A stretch of 64,000 bases of DNA from Diaphorobacter caeni (GTDB lineage: Bacteria > Pseudomonadota > Gammaproteobacteria > Burkholderiales > Burkholderiaceae_C): positions 618,043 through 682,042 of the forward strand of contig NZ_JADKYZ010000003.1 in assembly GCF_015354245.1 (NCBI RefSeq), written 5' to 3'. The notes under the pieces are model-generated. The model did no database searches. It was not told where the DNA came from and worked only from the letters and a program-made list of their open reading frames with translations. Below are positions 1 through 10,170 of the stretch, piece after piece (the stretch's first letter is position 1; each line of letters opens with the position of its first letter). Position numbers and translations under genes: made by a program.

Positions 1-519
1 TGGGTCGATGCCAACTTCAAGGAAAGCCAGCTGGCCGACCTGCGCATCGGCCAGAAGACCGAGCTGGTCGCCGACGTCTACGGTGACAAGGTGACCTACC
101 ACGGCACCATCGTCGGCCTCGGCGCGGGGACGGGCGCGGCCTTCTCGCTGCTGCCCGCACAGAACGCCACCGGCAACTGGATCAAGGTGGTGCAGCGCGT
201 GCCCGTGCGCATCAGCCTCGCGCCCGAAGACCTCAAGGCCCATCCGCTGCGCGTCGGCCTGTCGATGGAGGTCAAAGTGAACGTGAGCGACAAGAGCGGC
301 GCCATGCTCGCCGCCGATACCCGCAAGGCGCCCGTGGCGCAGACCGCGCTCTACGGCAACGCCATGCCCGAGGCGGAGGCCCGCATCGCGCAGATCATCG
401 CAGGCAAAAGCGTCGCGCCTCTGACCGGCCTGCCCGCGCTCTCGAGCGATGCGGCGCCCGCCGCCAGCGAGCGGCTCGCGCAGGCCAGCACGCCCGCCCA
501 CCACGCAGTCACCAAGTAA
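1..519 (+). CDS. EmrA/HlyD-type membrane fusion protein, C-terminal part
   Basis: The reading frame is open from the first base, so the gene starts outside the window; the internal GTG at 91 is not the start. The first residues WVDANFKESQL are the typical EmrA motif after the lipoyl/coiled-coil region, followed by the beta-barrel segment (GAGTGAAFSLLPAQNATGNW) and a variable alanine-rich tail. Proteins of this family sit in the periplasm and couple an inner-membrane MFS pump to an outer-membrane channel. The MFS pump follows 36 bases downstream, so the two form an EmrAB-type multidrug export operon. Substrate unknown. Confidence 0.9.
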   Translation, partial: WVDANFKESQLADLRIGQKTELVADVYGDKVTYHGTIVGLGAGTGAAFSLLPAQNATGNWIKVVQRVPVRISLAPEDLKAHPLRVGLSMEVKVNVSDKSGAMLAADTRKAPVAQTALYGNAMPEAEARIAQIIAGKSVAPLTGLPALSSDAAPAASERLAQASTPAHHAVTK

Positions 520-555
520 TCGGGCCACCCAGCAATCGCGAATCGAGTCCGTTCC

Positions 556-2190
556 ATGACTGCCACCACCAACTCCGGCGCACTGCCTGACGACGACGGC
601 GCAAGCCGCGCCGTCGCTGCACCCGCGCCACCACCGCAGGCCATGCCTGCACCGCCCAAGCCCCTGCACGGCGCCACGCTGGTCATGGGCACGCTGGCGC
701 TGTCGCTCGCCACGTTCATGAACGTGCTCGACTCGTCCATCGCCAACGTCGCCATCCCCGCGATCTCGGGCGACGTGGGCGTGAGCCCGAGCCAGGGCAC
801 CTGGGTGATCACCAGCTTCGGCGTGGCCAACGCCATCTCCGTGCCGCTCACGGGCTGGCTCACGCGGCGCTTCGGCGCGGTGCGCCTGTTCACCATGAGC
901 GTGCTGCTGTTCGTGCTCACCTCCTGGCTGTGCGGATTCGCTTCGTCGCTGGAGCTGCTGATCCTGTTCCGCGTGCTGCAGGGCCTCGTCGCGGGGCCGA
1001 TGATCCCGCTGTCGCAGACCCTGCTGCTGTCGAGCTACCCGGCCTCCAAGGCGGGCGTCGCGCTGTCGCTGTGGGGCATGACCACGCTGGTCGCGCCCGT
1101 GGTCGGGCCGCTGCTTGGCGGCTGGATCACCGACAACATCTCCTGGCCGTGGATCTTCTACATCAACGTGCCGGTCGGCCTGCTCTCGGCCTTCCTCACG
1201 TGGAGCATCTACCGCAAGCGCGAGACGCCCACGCAGAAGCTGCCCATCGACTCGATCGGCCTCGCGCTGCTGGTGCTCTGGGTCGGCGCGCTGCAGCTCA
1301 TGCTCGACAAAGGCAAGGAACTCGACTGGTTCGCGTCCACCGAGATCATCATCATGGCCGTGGTCGCGGTGATCAGCTTCGTCGTCTTCATCATCTGGGA
1401 GCTGACCGACGCGCATCCCGTGGTCGACCTGCGCCTGTTCAAGCGCCGCAATTTCGCGGCCGGCTCCATCGCGCTGTCAATCGCCTATGGCGTGTTCTTC
1501 GGCAACGTGGTGCTGCTGCCGCTGTGGCTGCAGCAGTGGCTCGGCTACACCTCCACGTCGGCGGGCATGGCGCTCGCGCCGGTGGGCATCTTCGCGATCA
1601 TTCTCACCCCGCTCGTGGGCCGCAAGGTCGCCGTGTGGGACCCGCGCATGATGGCGACGGGCGCGTTCATCATCTTCGCGCTGGTGCTGTGGATGCGCTC
1701 GCATTTCAACACCGACACCGACTTCAACCACATCCTGATCCCGACGCTGATCCAGGGCGGCGCGATGGCGTTCTTCTTCATCCCGCTGACCACCATCACG
1801 CTGGCCGGACTCACGCCCGACCGCATCCCGGCCGCCGCCGGTCTGAGCAACTTCGTGCGGATCACCGCGGGCGCCATGGGCACGTCGATCGCGACCACCT
1901 TGTGGGACAACCGCGCCGCCATGCACCACGCGCACCTGACCGAGGGACTCGTTCAGGGACAGGGCATCTTCGGCGTCACGCTGCAGGGCCTCAAGTCCGC
2001 CGGGCTGTCGCAGGAGCAGGCGCTCGCGCAGATCAACCGGCTGATCGACCAGCAGGCCTACACCCGCGCGGCGGATGACATCTTCCTCGCGTCCTCGTTC
2101 CTGTTCCTCTCGCTGATCGCGCTGATCTGGCTGACCAAGCGGCCCGCGCCGCATGGCGGCGGCGCAGCGGAGGCGTCGGGCGCGCATTGA
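556..2190 (+). CDS. DHA2-family (EmrB/QacA) MFS drug exporter
   Basis: 544 residues with about 14 hydrophobic segments, as in the DHA2 drug:proton antiporter family. Visible family features are NVLDSSIANVAIPAI in TM1, the motif-A region TGWLTRRFGAVR, and motif C around WGMTTLVAPVVGPLLGGW. A proline/alanine-rich cytosolic stretch of about 35 residues precedes TM1. It lies directly behind the membrane fusion protein, giving an inner-membrane pump plus adaptor. A rho-independent terminator follows at 2217-2256. Likely exports hydrophobic toxicants; specificity cannot be read from sequence. Confidence 0.92.
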   Translation: MTATTNSGALPDDDGASRAVAAPAPPPQAMPAPPKPLHGATLVMGTLALSLATFMNVLDSSIANVAIPAISGDVGVSPSQGTWVITSFGVANAISVPLTGWLTRRFGAVRLFTMSVLLFVLTSWLCGFASSLELLILFRVLQGLVAGPMIPLSQTLLLSSYPASKAGVALSLWGMTTLVAPVVGPLLGGWITDNISWPWIFYINVPVGLLSAFLTWSIYRKRETPTQKLPIDSIGLALLVLWVGALQLMLDKGKELDWFASTEIIIMAVVAVISFVVFIIWELTDAHPVVDLRLFKRRNFAAGSIALSIAYGVFFGNVVLLPLWLQQWLGYTSTSAGMALAPVGIFAIILTPLVGRKVAVWDPRMMATGAFIIFALVLWMRSHFNTDTDFNHILIPTLIQGGAMAFFFIPLTTITLAGLTPDRIPAAAGLSNFVRITAGAMGTSIATTLWDNRAAMHHAHLTEGLVQGQGIFGVTLQGLKSAGLSQEQALAQINRLIDQQAYTRAADDIFLASSFLFLSLIALIWLTKRPAPHGGGAAEASGAH

Positions 2191-2216
2191 ACGAACCCGG
2201 CATGCTCCGCCTCAGA

Positions 2217-2256
2217 ACGGCCAGTGCGCACCTCCCGCGCGCTGGCCGTTTTTCTT
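2217..2256 (+). terminator. rho-independent terminator after the EmrB-type gene
   Basis: The stem acggccag (2217-2224) pairs with ctggccgt (2242-2249) and is followed by a T-rich run (ttttcttt). It sits 27 bases after the exporter stop codon and separates it from the homogentisate genes. Confidence 0.75.
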
Positions 2257-2438
2257 TGTCGAGCAGCGCCAGACGCTCCATGCCACTGATGCTGCAACGG
2301 TCCAGCCACATTGGTACATTGTCGATGCTCATGCAGGTGCTCCGGGCGGCCAGACAATCGCATTGACCAGATGCGCGAAGCGGCCCTGCGCCCTCGGCGG
2401 CCCCACCAGGCAACACACAGGAATGAGGACACCCATCC

Positions 2439-3767
2439 ATGTCAACAGACAACGCAACGCTTTCCTACCAGAGTGGCTTCGGCAATGAATACGCGAGCGA
2501 GGCGGTGCCGCACGCGCTGCCTCGGGGTCGCAACAGCCCGCAGCGCGCCCCGCTCGACCTCTACCCCGAGCTGATCTCGGGCACCGCGTTCACCGCACCG
2601 CGCCACGAGAACCGCCGCAGCTGGATGTACCGCCGACAACCCTCGGTCGTTGCGGGCCGTTACCAGCCTTACACGCAGGCTCTGTGGACCACCGGCGGCG
2701 ACAAGAACATGGCGATCGCGCCCGAGCCGCTGCGCTGGCACCCCATCCCCTTCGAGCCCGGCGTGGAGCAGGATTTCGTCGACGGCATGCGCACGCTGGC
2801 CGCCAACGGCGACGCCGAGTCGCAGACCGGCATGGGTTCGCTCGTCTACCTGGCCACACGCTCGATGGAGCAACGCGCCTTCGTCAATGCCGATGGCGAA
2901 CTGCTCATCGTGCCGCAGCAGGGACGCCTGCGCATCACCACCGAGATGGGCTTGCTCGAGGTGCAGCCCGGCGAGATCGCGCTGATTCCGCGCGGCGTGG
3001 CCTTCAAGATCGCCCTGCCCGATTCGGACGCCGGCGCAGGTCCTTCGCGCGGCTATGTCTGCGAGAACTACGGGGCGCAATTTCGCTTGCCCGAGCTTGG
3101 TCCCATCGGCTCCAACGGTCTCGCCAATGCACGCGATTTTCTGGCGCCGGTGGCCGCGTTCGACGAGCCCGCCGAGCCGCACGAGCTGATCAAGAAATTC
3201 GGAGGTCGCTTCTGGCGCGCGCCCACCAGAAGCTCGCCTTTCAACGTGGTCGCATGGCACGGCAACCTGGCGCCGGTGAAGTACGACACGGCCCACTTCA
3301 TGACCATCGGCTCGATCAGCTTCGATCATCCCGATCCGTCGATCTTCACCGTGCTCACCTCGCCAAGTGACACGCCCGGCACGGCCAACTGCGACTTCGT
3401 GATCTTTCCGCCGCGCTGGCTGGTGATGGAGAACACCTTCCGCCCACCGTGGTACCACCGCAATCTGATGAGCGAATTCATGGGCCTCGTCTACGGCGAA
3501 TACGACGCCAAGCCCGGAGGGTTCAAGCCCGGCGGCGCGAGCCTGCACAACTGCATGGTGCCGCACGGCCCCGACGAGGAGGCTTTCGACAAGGCCAGCC
3601 AGGCGGACCTCAAGCCCCAGAAGCTCGACAACACGCTGGCCTTCATGTTCGAGAGCCGCTACCGCCTCGTGCCCACCGCCTACGCGATGAACCAGGCGCC
3701 GCTCGATCAGGACTATGCGGATTGCTGGGCGGGCCTCAAGGACCAGTTCAACGCGGATGCCGGCTGA
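2439..3767 (+). CDS. hmgA: homogentisate 1,2-dioxygenase
   Basis: Opens the ring of homogentisate to maleylacetoacetate, using non-haem Fe(II), in tyrosine/phenylalanine breakdown. At 442 residues it is the usual family length. The iron ligands known from the human enzyme are visible: His340 and Glu346 in [12 protein letters not shown] and His376 in PHGPD. The N-terminal [13 protein letters not shown] signature is also present. fahA follows after 78 bases, so the two form a catabolic pair; no maleylacetoacetate isomerase gene is seen in the window. Confidence 0.98.
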   Translation: MSTDNATLSYQSGFGNEYASEAVPHALPRGRNSPQRAPLDLYPELISGTAFTAPRHENRRSWMYRRQPSVVAGRYQPYTQALWTTGGDKNMAIAPEPLRWHPIPFEPGVEQDFVDGMRTLAANGDAESQTGMGSLVYLATRSMEQRAFVNADGELLIVPQQGRLRITTEMGLLEVQPGEIALIPRGVAFKIALPDSDAGAGPSRGYVCENYGAQFRLPELGPIGSNGLANARDFLAPVAAFDEPAEPHELIKKFGGRFWRAPTRSSPFNVVAWHGNLAPVKYDTAHFMTIGSISFDHPDPSIFTVLTSPSDTPGTANCDFVIFPPRWLVMENTFRPPWYHRNLMSEFMGLVYGEYDAKPGGFKPGGASLHNCMVPHGPDEEAFDKASQADLKPQKLDNTLAFMFESRYRLVPTAYAMNQAPLDQDYADCWAGLKDQFNADAG

Positions 3768-3845
3768 GATCGTGTTGACGATCTCTACACGCTCTGAGCG
3801 CGCCGCCTCCCATTCACAAAGACTTTGAGAACGAGAGAAGAAGCC

Positions 3846-5114
3846 ATGTACGCAATCGACGCAACCCACGACCCCAAGCGCAGAAGCTGGGTGGAATCCG
3901 CCAACGTGCCCGGCGCGGACTACCCGATCCAGAACCTGCCGTTCGGGCGCTTTCGCCCCGCAGGCAGCGCACAGGCCTATCGCATCGGCGTCGCCATCGG
4001 CGATCAGGTGCTGGACCTGCGCGCGGCCGGGCTCATCGACACCGACGACATGAATGCGCTGATGAACGCCTCGGCCGCCGAACGCGTGCATCTGCGCACC
4101 AAGATTTCGGACGGACTCGCCGCGCACAGCGCCAGTCAGGCCGCCTGGCAGCGGGCCCTGCATCCGCAGAGCGCCTGCGAGTACACGCTGCCCTGCCGCG
4201 TCGGTGACTACACCGATTTCTACACCGGCATCCACCACGCGACCACGGTCGGCAAGCTGTTCCGCCCGGACAACCCGCTGATGCCCAGCTACAAATGGGT
4301 GCCCATCGGCTACCACGGCCGTGCGAGCTCACTCGTCGTGAGCGGCACCGCCGTCAAGCGCCCGAACGGCCAGACGCTCGCGCCCGACGCCAAGGCACCC
4401 GTGCTCGGCCCGTCCATGCGCCTCGACTACGAACTGGAGCTCGGCTATTACATCGGTCGCGGCAACGCGCAGGGCCACCCCATTTCCATTGACGACGCCG
4501 AGGCGCACCTGTTTGGCGTGGGCCTGTTCAACGACTGGTCCGCACGCGATCTGCAGGCATGGGAGTACCAGCCGCTCGGCCCGTTTCTGTCGAAGAATTT
4601 CTCGTCCACCGTCGCTCCATGGATCATCACCATGGAGGCGCTCGCGCCCTTCCGCGCCGCGTTCACCCGCGCCAAGGACGATCCGCAGCCGCTGCCCTAT
4701 CTGGACGGATCGAAGAACCGCGAGCAGGGTCAGCTCGACATCCAGTTGGAGGTGCTGATTCAGACCGAGCGCATGCGCGAAGCGGGTGAAGCGCCGGTGC
4801 GTCTCACGCTCGGCTCGGCGCACGACGCCGCCTACTGGACCGCGGCCCAACTGGTGGCGCACCACACCGTCAACGGCTGCAATCTCCAGCCCGGCGATCT
4901 GCTCGGATCGGGCACGCTGTCGGGACCGACCAAGGACTCGGCCGGATCGCTGCTGGAGCTGACCTCGGGCGGCAAGACCACCATCCGCCTGCCCAACGGC
5001 GAGACGCGCGGCTTTCTGGAGAACGGTGACACGCTGATCCTGCGCGGCTGGTGCGAACGCGACGGCGCGGTGCGCATCGGTCTGGGCGAGGCCGTCGGCA
5101 CCATCCAAGGCTGA
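3846..5114 (+). CDS. fahA: fumarylacetoacetase
   Basis: Hydrolyses fumarylacetoacetate to fumarate and acetoacetate, the last step of homogentisate catabolism. The ATG at 3846 (MYAIDATHDPKRRSW) is chosen over an in-frame TTG at 3825 because the purine-rich gagagaagaa lies just before it. Metal/active-site motifs of the family are present: DYTDFYTGIHHATTVG (Asp ligand and catalytic His), LDYELELGYYIG (two Glu ligands) and FNDWSARD (Asp ligand). 422 residues, close to eukaryotic FAH. Cotranscription with hmgA is likely. A small hairpin (5127-5144) overlaps the end of the convergent TPR gene. Confidence 0.97.
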   Translation: MYAIDATHDPKRRSWVESANVPGADYPIQNLPFGRFRPAGSAQAYRIGVAIGDQVLDLRAAGLIDTDDMNALMNASAAERVHLRTKISDGLAAHSASQAAWQRALHPQSACEYTLPCRVGDYTDFYTGIHHATTVGKLFRPDNPLMPSYKWVPIGYHGRASSLVVSGTAVKRPNGQTLAPDAKAPVLGPSMRLDYELELGYYIGRGNAQGHPISIDDAEAHLFGVGLFNDWSARDLQAWEYQPLGPFLSKNFSSTVAPWIITMEALAPFRAAFTRAKDDPQPLPYLDGSKNREQGQLDIQLEVLIQTERMREAGEAPVRLTLGSAHDAAYWTAAQLVAHHTVNGCNLQPGDLLGSGTLSGPTKDSAGSLLELTSGGKTTIRLPNGETRGFLENGDTLILRGWCERDGAVRIGLGEAVGTIQG

Positions 5115-5133
5115 ATGATGGGAGACAGAGCGC

Positions 5134-5457
5134 TCAGGCGCTCTTGTCCAGCCTTCGCAGAAACACGCCCAGTTCCTTGACCACCTGGGCGTCGCCTCGC
5201 CCCTCTGCGCAGGCAAGGCCCCGGTTCCATGCATCGCGCGCGCCCTCCCTGTCGCCAAGTTCGAGCGCCGCCTTGCCCAGAAATTTCCACGCCACCGAGT
5301 ACTGGGGATCGAGCTCCACCGCGCGCTGCAGATGCTCGCGTGCCCGCTCGAACTGCTCCGCGTCGATGTAGTTCTTGCCAAGCGTGTAGCGCAGCAGCGA
5401 GGTCTCCTTGCCCGAAGCCAGCATGGTTTCGAGTCGCTGGGTCATGTCAGTGGTCAT
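5134..5457 (-). CDS. small TPR-repeat protein
   Basis: 107 residues beginning MTTDMTQRLETMLASGKETS. The middle holds two tetratricopeptide-type helix pairs (LLRYTLGKNYIDAEQFERAREHL and YSVAWKFLGKAALELGDREGA, shown here in part), a fold used for protein-protein contact. No signal peptide, so probably cytosolic. It converges on fahA (19 bases between stop codons) and lies downstream of the MocR-type regulator on the same strand. The upstream ATG at 5457 and the one at 5445 are both possible; neither has a strong ribosome site. Partner unknown. Confidence 0.75.
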   Translation of the reverse strand: MTTDMTQRLETMLASGKETSLLRYTLGKNYIDAEQFERAREHLQRAVELDPQYSVAWKFLGKAALELGDREGARDAWNRGLACAEGRGDAQVVKELGVFLRRLDKSA

Positions 5458-5525
5458 GTTGGTGGTCTTGATGGTGGCCGTTCGATTCAAACAATGTCGA
5501 TGTGACTCAGCGCGTGTTGACGATC

Positions 5526-7064
5526 TCAGGTCCGCGCCGGCAGGCCCAACTGCTCGTGCATCAGGCGACCGAGCACGCGGTAAGCATCCTCTATCTGTGC
5601 AGTGAACGGCATGCCGCAGGATAGGCGCAGAAAGTGGCCGTAGTTTCCGGTGTTGGAAAACATGTCGCCCGGCGCGGTGCGCACACCGAGCGCCAGCGCG
5701 CTGTCGTAGAGCCTCGCGCTGCTGATGCCCTCGGGCAGCTCGACCCAGATGCTCAGCCCGCCTCGCGGCAGACTCAGTCGTGAACCAATGGGAAAACAGC
5801 GCGCGACCGCCTGCGCAGCCTGCTCGCGCTGCTCTCGCAAGGCCTTGCGGATGCGCGCCAGATGGCGCATGTAGAACGGTGTGCCGACCGTGCGCGCACC
5901 CAGCAGCTGCGGCCACAGCGGCATGTTGCGCGAGCGCGAGAACTTGATCATCTGCACCTTGTCGTGCCAGCGTCCCGCGTTCATCCAGCCAAGGCGCAGG
6001 CCCGGCGCAAAACTCTTCGACAGCGATGCGCAGTAGATCACCGTGCCGTCCACATCCCAGGCCTTGCAGGGCCGATGCACGCCGGGGTCCTCGACGAATT
6101 CGCGATAGATGTCGTCCTCGATCAGCGCCACGCCGCGCTCCGCGCACATGGCGACGATGCGCCGCTTGTGGCTGTCGGGCATAGTGGCGCCCTGAGGCAT
6201 CTGCAGGTGCGGCACGACGATCACGGCCTTGAGGTTCGGGTAGCTGCGCAGCGCCAGTTCCAGCGCCTCCAGCGACATGCCGGTGTGCGGGCTCGACGGA
6301 ATCTCCAGCGCCCGCAGCCCGCGCGCTTCCACCGCCTGCACGATGCCGTAGAACGTCGGCGACTCGATGGCCACCATGTCGCCCGCCTGCGTAAGCGCAT
6401 CGAGCGCGAGGTTCACCGCCTCTGAGTTTCCAAGCGTAGCGGCGATCTGCGTCGGTGGAACCCTGATCCCGAAGGTCAATGCATAGCGCGCCATCGCGGC
6501 CTGAAAATCCGGGTGCGTGTACGGTGCGGAAGGCCCGTGCACCAGCAGATCCGGCTGCTCGCGCAGCAGCGCGATCGCCTGCCGGTTGAGAAATGACGAA
6601 TCGAACAGTTCGGGCGCAGGCATGGCGCTGCCGAGATCGGCCTTGAACGTGCCGATCAGCCGCGCCTTGTTCAGATAGTCCGAGATGCGGTCGCCGATGC
6701 TCTCGAAGGTGTTGGCGTGCGCGTCAAACGGCACCAGCGCCTGCGGCTCGCGCGCGGTCGGCATGTCGAGCGTCTGCCCGCGCACGAAGTAACCGACCCG
6801 CGCACGCGCCTCGATGAGCCCACGCGACTCCAGCTCCCGCAGGATCTGCAGCGCGGTGGTGTGGCTCACCTCATGACGCTGCCGCAGCTCGCGCACCGAA
6901 GGCATGCGCTCCTGCACCTTGAGCACGCCCGCGTGGATGGCTTCGGCATAGTGCTCAGCCCAGCGCTGGTACAGATGCGCTGCAGGCAAATCACTGCCCG
7001 ATGCGCCGTCGTGCAGCGCGGATTCGATGGCCGTAGCCGCCTCCGTCAACAGTCTGCTGTCCAT
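5526..7064 (-). CDS. MocR/PdxR-type GntR regulator with aminotransferase-like domain
   Basis: 512 residues from the ATG at 7064 (MDSRLLTEAAT), preceded by aaagga; the frame stays open to 7166 but without a better start. The N-terminal winged helix (about 25-100) has the GntR pattern PSVRELRQRHEVSHTTALQILRELESRGLI. The rest is a fold-type-I aminotransferase domain with SPTFYG, EDDIYREF and the PLP-lysine region ASLSKSFAPGLRLGW. Such proteins are transcription factors that sense PLP or amino compounds rather than enzymes. The target is not evident; the divergent gene at 7297 is a candidate. Confidence 0.9.
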   Translation of the reverse strand: MDSRLLTEAATAIESALHDGASGSDLPAAHLYQRWAEHYAEAIHAGVLKVQERMPSVRELRQRHEVSHTTALQILRELESRGLIEARARVGYFVRGQTLDMPTAREPQALVPFDAHANTFESIGDRISDYLNKARLIGTFKADLGSAMPAPELFDSSFLNRQAIALLREQPDLLVHGPSAPYTHPDFQAAMARYALTFGIRVPPTQIAATLGNSEAVNLALDALTQAGDMVAIESPTFYGIVQAVEARGLRALEIPSSPHTGMSLEALELALRSYPNLKAVIVVPHLQMPQGATMPDSHKRRIVAMCAERGVALIEDDIYREFVEDPGVHRPCKAWDVDGTVIYCASLSKSFAPGLRLGWMNAGRWHDKVQMIKFSRSRNMPLWPQLLGARTVGTPFYMRHLARIRKALREQREQAAQAVARCFPIGSRLSLPRGGLSIWVELPEGISSARLYDSALALGVRTAPGDMFSNTGNYGHFLRLSCGMPFTAQIEDAYRVLGRLMHEQLGLPART

Positions 7065-7296
7065 GATGTATGCGCCGATCCTTTGCTTTTTCAAGCGTCG
7101 CCAGCCCGTCATTCTGCCGATTGCGGCGATGGACGAACAGATACAGATTCCATGCAAATCGACCATAACAGATAAGCGCAGACCATACTGTTCTGTTGCT
7201 CTCTTGCTTGGTGTGTGCCTGTGCGGATCAGGCCCTGAAACCTAAAGTTGTGACCACTCCAACCTCCGTTTCGACGTTGGAATTCAAGGAAAGATC

Positions 7297-7665
7297 ATGG
7301 ACACAGCAAGCCCAACCTCCACCTTCGTTTTGAAACGCGGCCAGCCCCCGCAGATGCTCTGCGTGTCGGACGTGCAATCTCTGCGCTGCACCCACGGCGC
7401 CCTGCAGCTGGAATGGGAACAGAGCGGCGTGCTGTTCCAGCATGTGCTCTACGGCGGAGGCATGCAGTGGGAGCCGCACGGGGTGCCGGCGGGTACGTGG
7501 GTGCGGCTTGCTGTCATCGGGCGTGCTGACGCTACGCTGGTTCAGGAGTCTTTGATTTCTTATTCTGGTCGTGGGGAGATTCTTTCGCTGCTGATTCGTG
7601 TGCTTGCTGCTTTGCTGCATGTACCTGTGTTGTTAGCTGCCAAGCTGAGCGGTCGTTTGGGTTGA
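7297..7665 (+). CDS. small protein of unknown function (DUF2917-like?)
   Basis: 122 residues, not confidently recognised. The first 90 residues are predicted mostly beta (LQLEWEQSGVLFQHVLYGG, GTWVRLAVIG), and the last 35 are hydrophobic (LSLLIRVLAALLHVPVLLAAKL), suggesting an amphipathic or membrane-associated tail. The pattern of a short cupin-like domain with an LRCTHGALQL-type opening is reminiscent of DUF2917, but this is a weak match by eye. The gene is divergent from the MocR-type regulator, which may control it. A purine-rich stretch (aaggaaag) precedes the ATG. Confidence 0.55.
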   Translation: MDTASPTSTFVLKRGQPPQMLCVSDVQSLRCTHGALQLEWEQSGVLFQHVLYGGGMQWEPHGVPAGTWVRLAVIGRADATLVQESLISYSGRGEILSLLIRVLAALLHVPVLLAAKLSGRLG

Positions 7666-7698
7666 TTTTTTCTGCGGCTGCTGAAGGGGTGGAGGGCG

Positions 7699-8180
7699 GA
7701 GGCCGGGACTGCCCCCGGCTGGGCAGTCACTTTTTGCTTGCGCGCAAAAAGTAACCCAAAACGCGCTTTCAATACCTCCGGCGGAACTCGCTGCGTTCCT
7801 TCGTCACTCCGCTCGGACAACCGCCGGAAATCAGTTTTGAAGAGGTGGTTGCGGCACTTCGCTGCGCTCGTGCCGGGGTGTTTGTGGAGTTGGGTTGGGC
7901 GACCCATGCCCGTTGCTCTTTTGAAGAAGTTGATCCAGCGAGCAAATCAAAAATCGCGCAGCGCGGGCGCACCAGCATCTCGCGAAGTCGCGAGATGCCC
8001 GGCACGAGCGCAGCGATGTGCCGAACACACCTCTTGGTTAAGCACTAGCTCGCGGCGGTTGTCCGAGCGGCGCGCGCAGCGCAAAGCGAGTTCTGCCGCG
8101 GGTATTCAAAAGCGCATTTTTGGTGACTTTTTGGGCAAGACCAAAAAGTTACTCCGCCGCCGGGCGGAACTCCCGGCCTC
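7699..8180. repeat. ~480-bp imperfect inverted repeat (intergenic)
   Basis: Two arms of about 180-190 bases (7699-7880 and 7993-8180) pair along most of their length. Examples: gaggccggga with tcccggcctc at the outer ends; cgctcggacaaccgccg on the left against its exact reverse complement on the right; and cgctgcgctcgtgccggg near the inner ends. Short open frames on both strands are by-products of the repeat. It fills the gap between the small protein gene and the DMT gene. Similar GC-rich elements occur between genes in this bacterial family (general knowledge, not verified here). Confidence 0.8.
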
Positions 8181-8214
8181 GAACCCAAAACCCCCAGCAG
8201 GAGCAAAAAAATCC

Positions 8215-9123
8215 CTACCTCACGGATAAGCGAGAAGGCTTCCGGTGCACCACCACCACCCCCACCAAAATGCACACCATCCCCGCCACGACAAGCGCAC
8301 TCATCGCATTGCCAAGCAGCAAAAAATCCAACCCCGCCGTCACCGCCGGCACCAGATAAAACAAGCTCGTCACATTGACCAGATTCCCGCTCTGGATCAG
8401 CCTGTAGAGCAGCAACTGCGCGAACACCGACGTGACGATGGCCAGGAACAGCACGGGCAGCCAGAAGCCCCAGTTCATCTCCCAGCGCAATGGCTGCATC
8501 TGCGCGAACAGCAGGCAGACCAGCAGGGTCATGACGTACTGCAGCGGCAAAACCTGCTGCGGCGATTGCTGCACGCGCTTTTGCAGCAGCGAGCCTGCGG
8601 TGATGCACACGAGCGCACCCAACGCGAAGGCCATGCCTGCAGCGTCCAGACCGGTGCGCATGAGGCTTTGCCAGACGACCATCACCAGACCCGCCAATGC
8701 GAACAGCAGACCGCACAGACGCATCAACGTGAAGCGACGCTCCAACAACAACAGAGTCAGTACGGGCTGCACGCCGAGGACCACGGCGAGCATGCCTGGG
8801 GTGATGCCCATGGACATGGACTCGAAGTAGCAAACCGAGTAGCCCGCGATCATCACCAAGCCTGCGATGGCTACGCTTTTGCGAGTGCCGGGTGCGGGGA
8901 GCCATCTACGCGGATTGCCGATCACCGCCAGCAGCACGAGCAAGGCGATGCCGTATCGGGCAATGAGCACGGCGGAGGCGCTGCCGTGGTCCAGCGCCCA
9001 ACGCGTGACGATGGCCGAGCTGCCCCAGAGAATGACGAAGGCGCACGCGGCAGCGGCGCCCGACCAGGCTCCGAAGCGTTGGCTCACGGAATCGAGTTTG
9101 AATGAAGAAAAAAAAGAAGACAT
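8215..9123 (-). CDS. EamA/DMT-family transporter
   Basis: 302 residues from the ATG at 9123 (MSSFFSSFKLDS), which has aggtgag at the right spacing; 15 further codons upstream are not needed. Ten hydrophobic segments form two EamA repeats (about 20-150 and 160-290). The first has the typical FVILWGSSAIVTRWAL opening and the second ALGALVCITAGSLLQK. Family members in the inner membrane export amino acids or other metabolites. Single gene; its 3' end abuts the long inverted repeat. Confidence 0.9.
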   Translation of the reverse strand: MSSFFSSFKLDSVSQRFGAWSGAAAACAFVILWGSSAIVTRWALDHGSASAVLIARYGIALLVLLAVIGNPRRWLPAPGTRKSVAIAGLVMIAGYSVCYFESMSMGITPGMLAVVLGVQPVLTLLLLERRFTLMRLCGLLFALAGLVMVVWQSLMRTGLDAAGMAFALGALVCITAGSLLQKRVQQSPQQVLPLQYVMTLLVCLLFAQMQPLRWEMNWGFWLPVLFLAIVTSVFAQLLLYRLIQSGNLVNVTSLFYLVPAVTAGLDFLLLGNAMSALVVAGMVCILVGVVVVHRKPSRLSVR

Positions 9124-9482
9124 GAAAAATCTCACCTGCTGTCCAGAATGGAAAACAAAGCAGGTCACGCCAACGTGCGCGATCAGGCACGACGCATGCA
9201 GTCAATGCATGCGTCCACGCGAGCCAGCGCGAATCAAAAAAAGAAAGGGCGTGACCGGACCATCAAACCGCGACGGACCCGAGAACGGGTGGCGGATTGG
9301 CAGCGACCGCAACGGGAGGTGGCGGCGCCAGGGTCATGGCAGGTGGAGGCGTATTGGGAGAATGATCAAAGCAGCGCACATGCGCGCCGACCGGAAGGAT
9401 TCCGGTGGCTGGGCAGTCAGAAAGGAATGCGATGCGCGTTGACGACATGCGGCCAGTATAGGGCATGCCCCTCCGCGATCGA
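9124..9482. other. intergenic region without a supported gene
   Basis: 359 bases upstream of the DMT gene and downstream of the iron ABC operon. GC-rich, with short frames but none with coding character or a ribosome site. It should hold the DMT promoter; no clear -35/-10 pair was recognised. Confidence 0.5.
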
Positions 9483-10166
<684 letters not shown>

Positions 10167-10170
10167 GTCG

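Noticed and set aside
2442..4316. 624-codon minus-strand frame opposite hmgA and fahA
   Set aside because: Fully antisense to two clearly recognised enzymes; a high-GC shadow frame with no family motifs.
5127..5144. agagcgc/gcgctct hairpin between fahA and the TPR gene as terminator
   Set aside because: Short stem without a T-run that overlaps the TPR stop codon; not strong enough to list as a terminator.
7560..8229. Several 65-163-codon frames on both strands
   Set aside because: They lie in the arms of the large inverted repeat and are explained by it.
9263..9466. 67-codon minus-strand frame rich in proline
   Set aside because: No ribosome site, low-complexity end, no neighbour on the same transcript.
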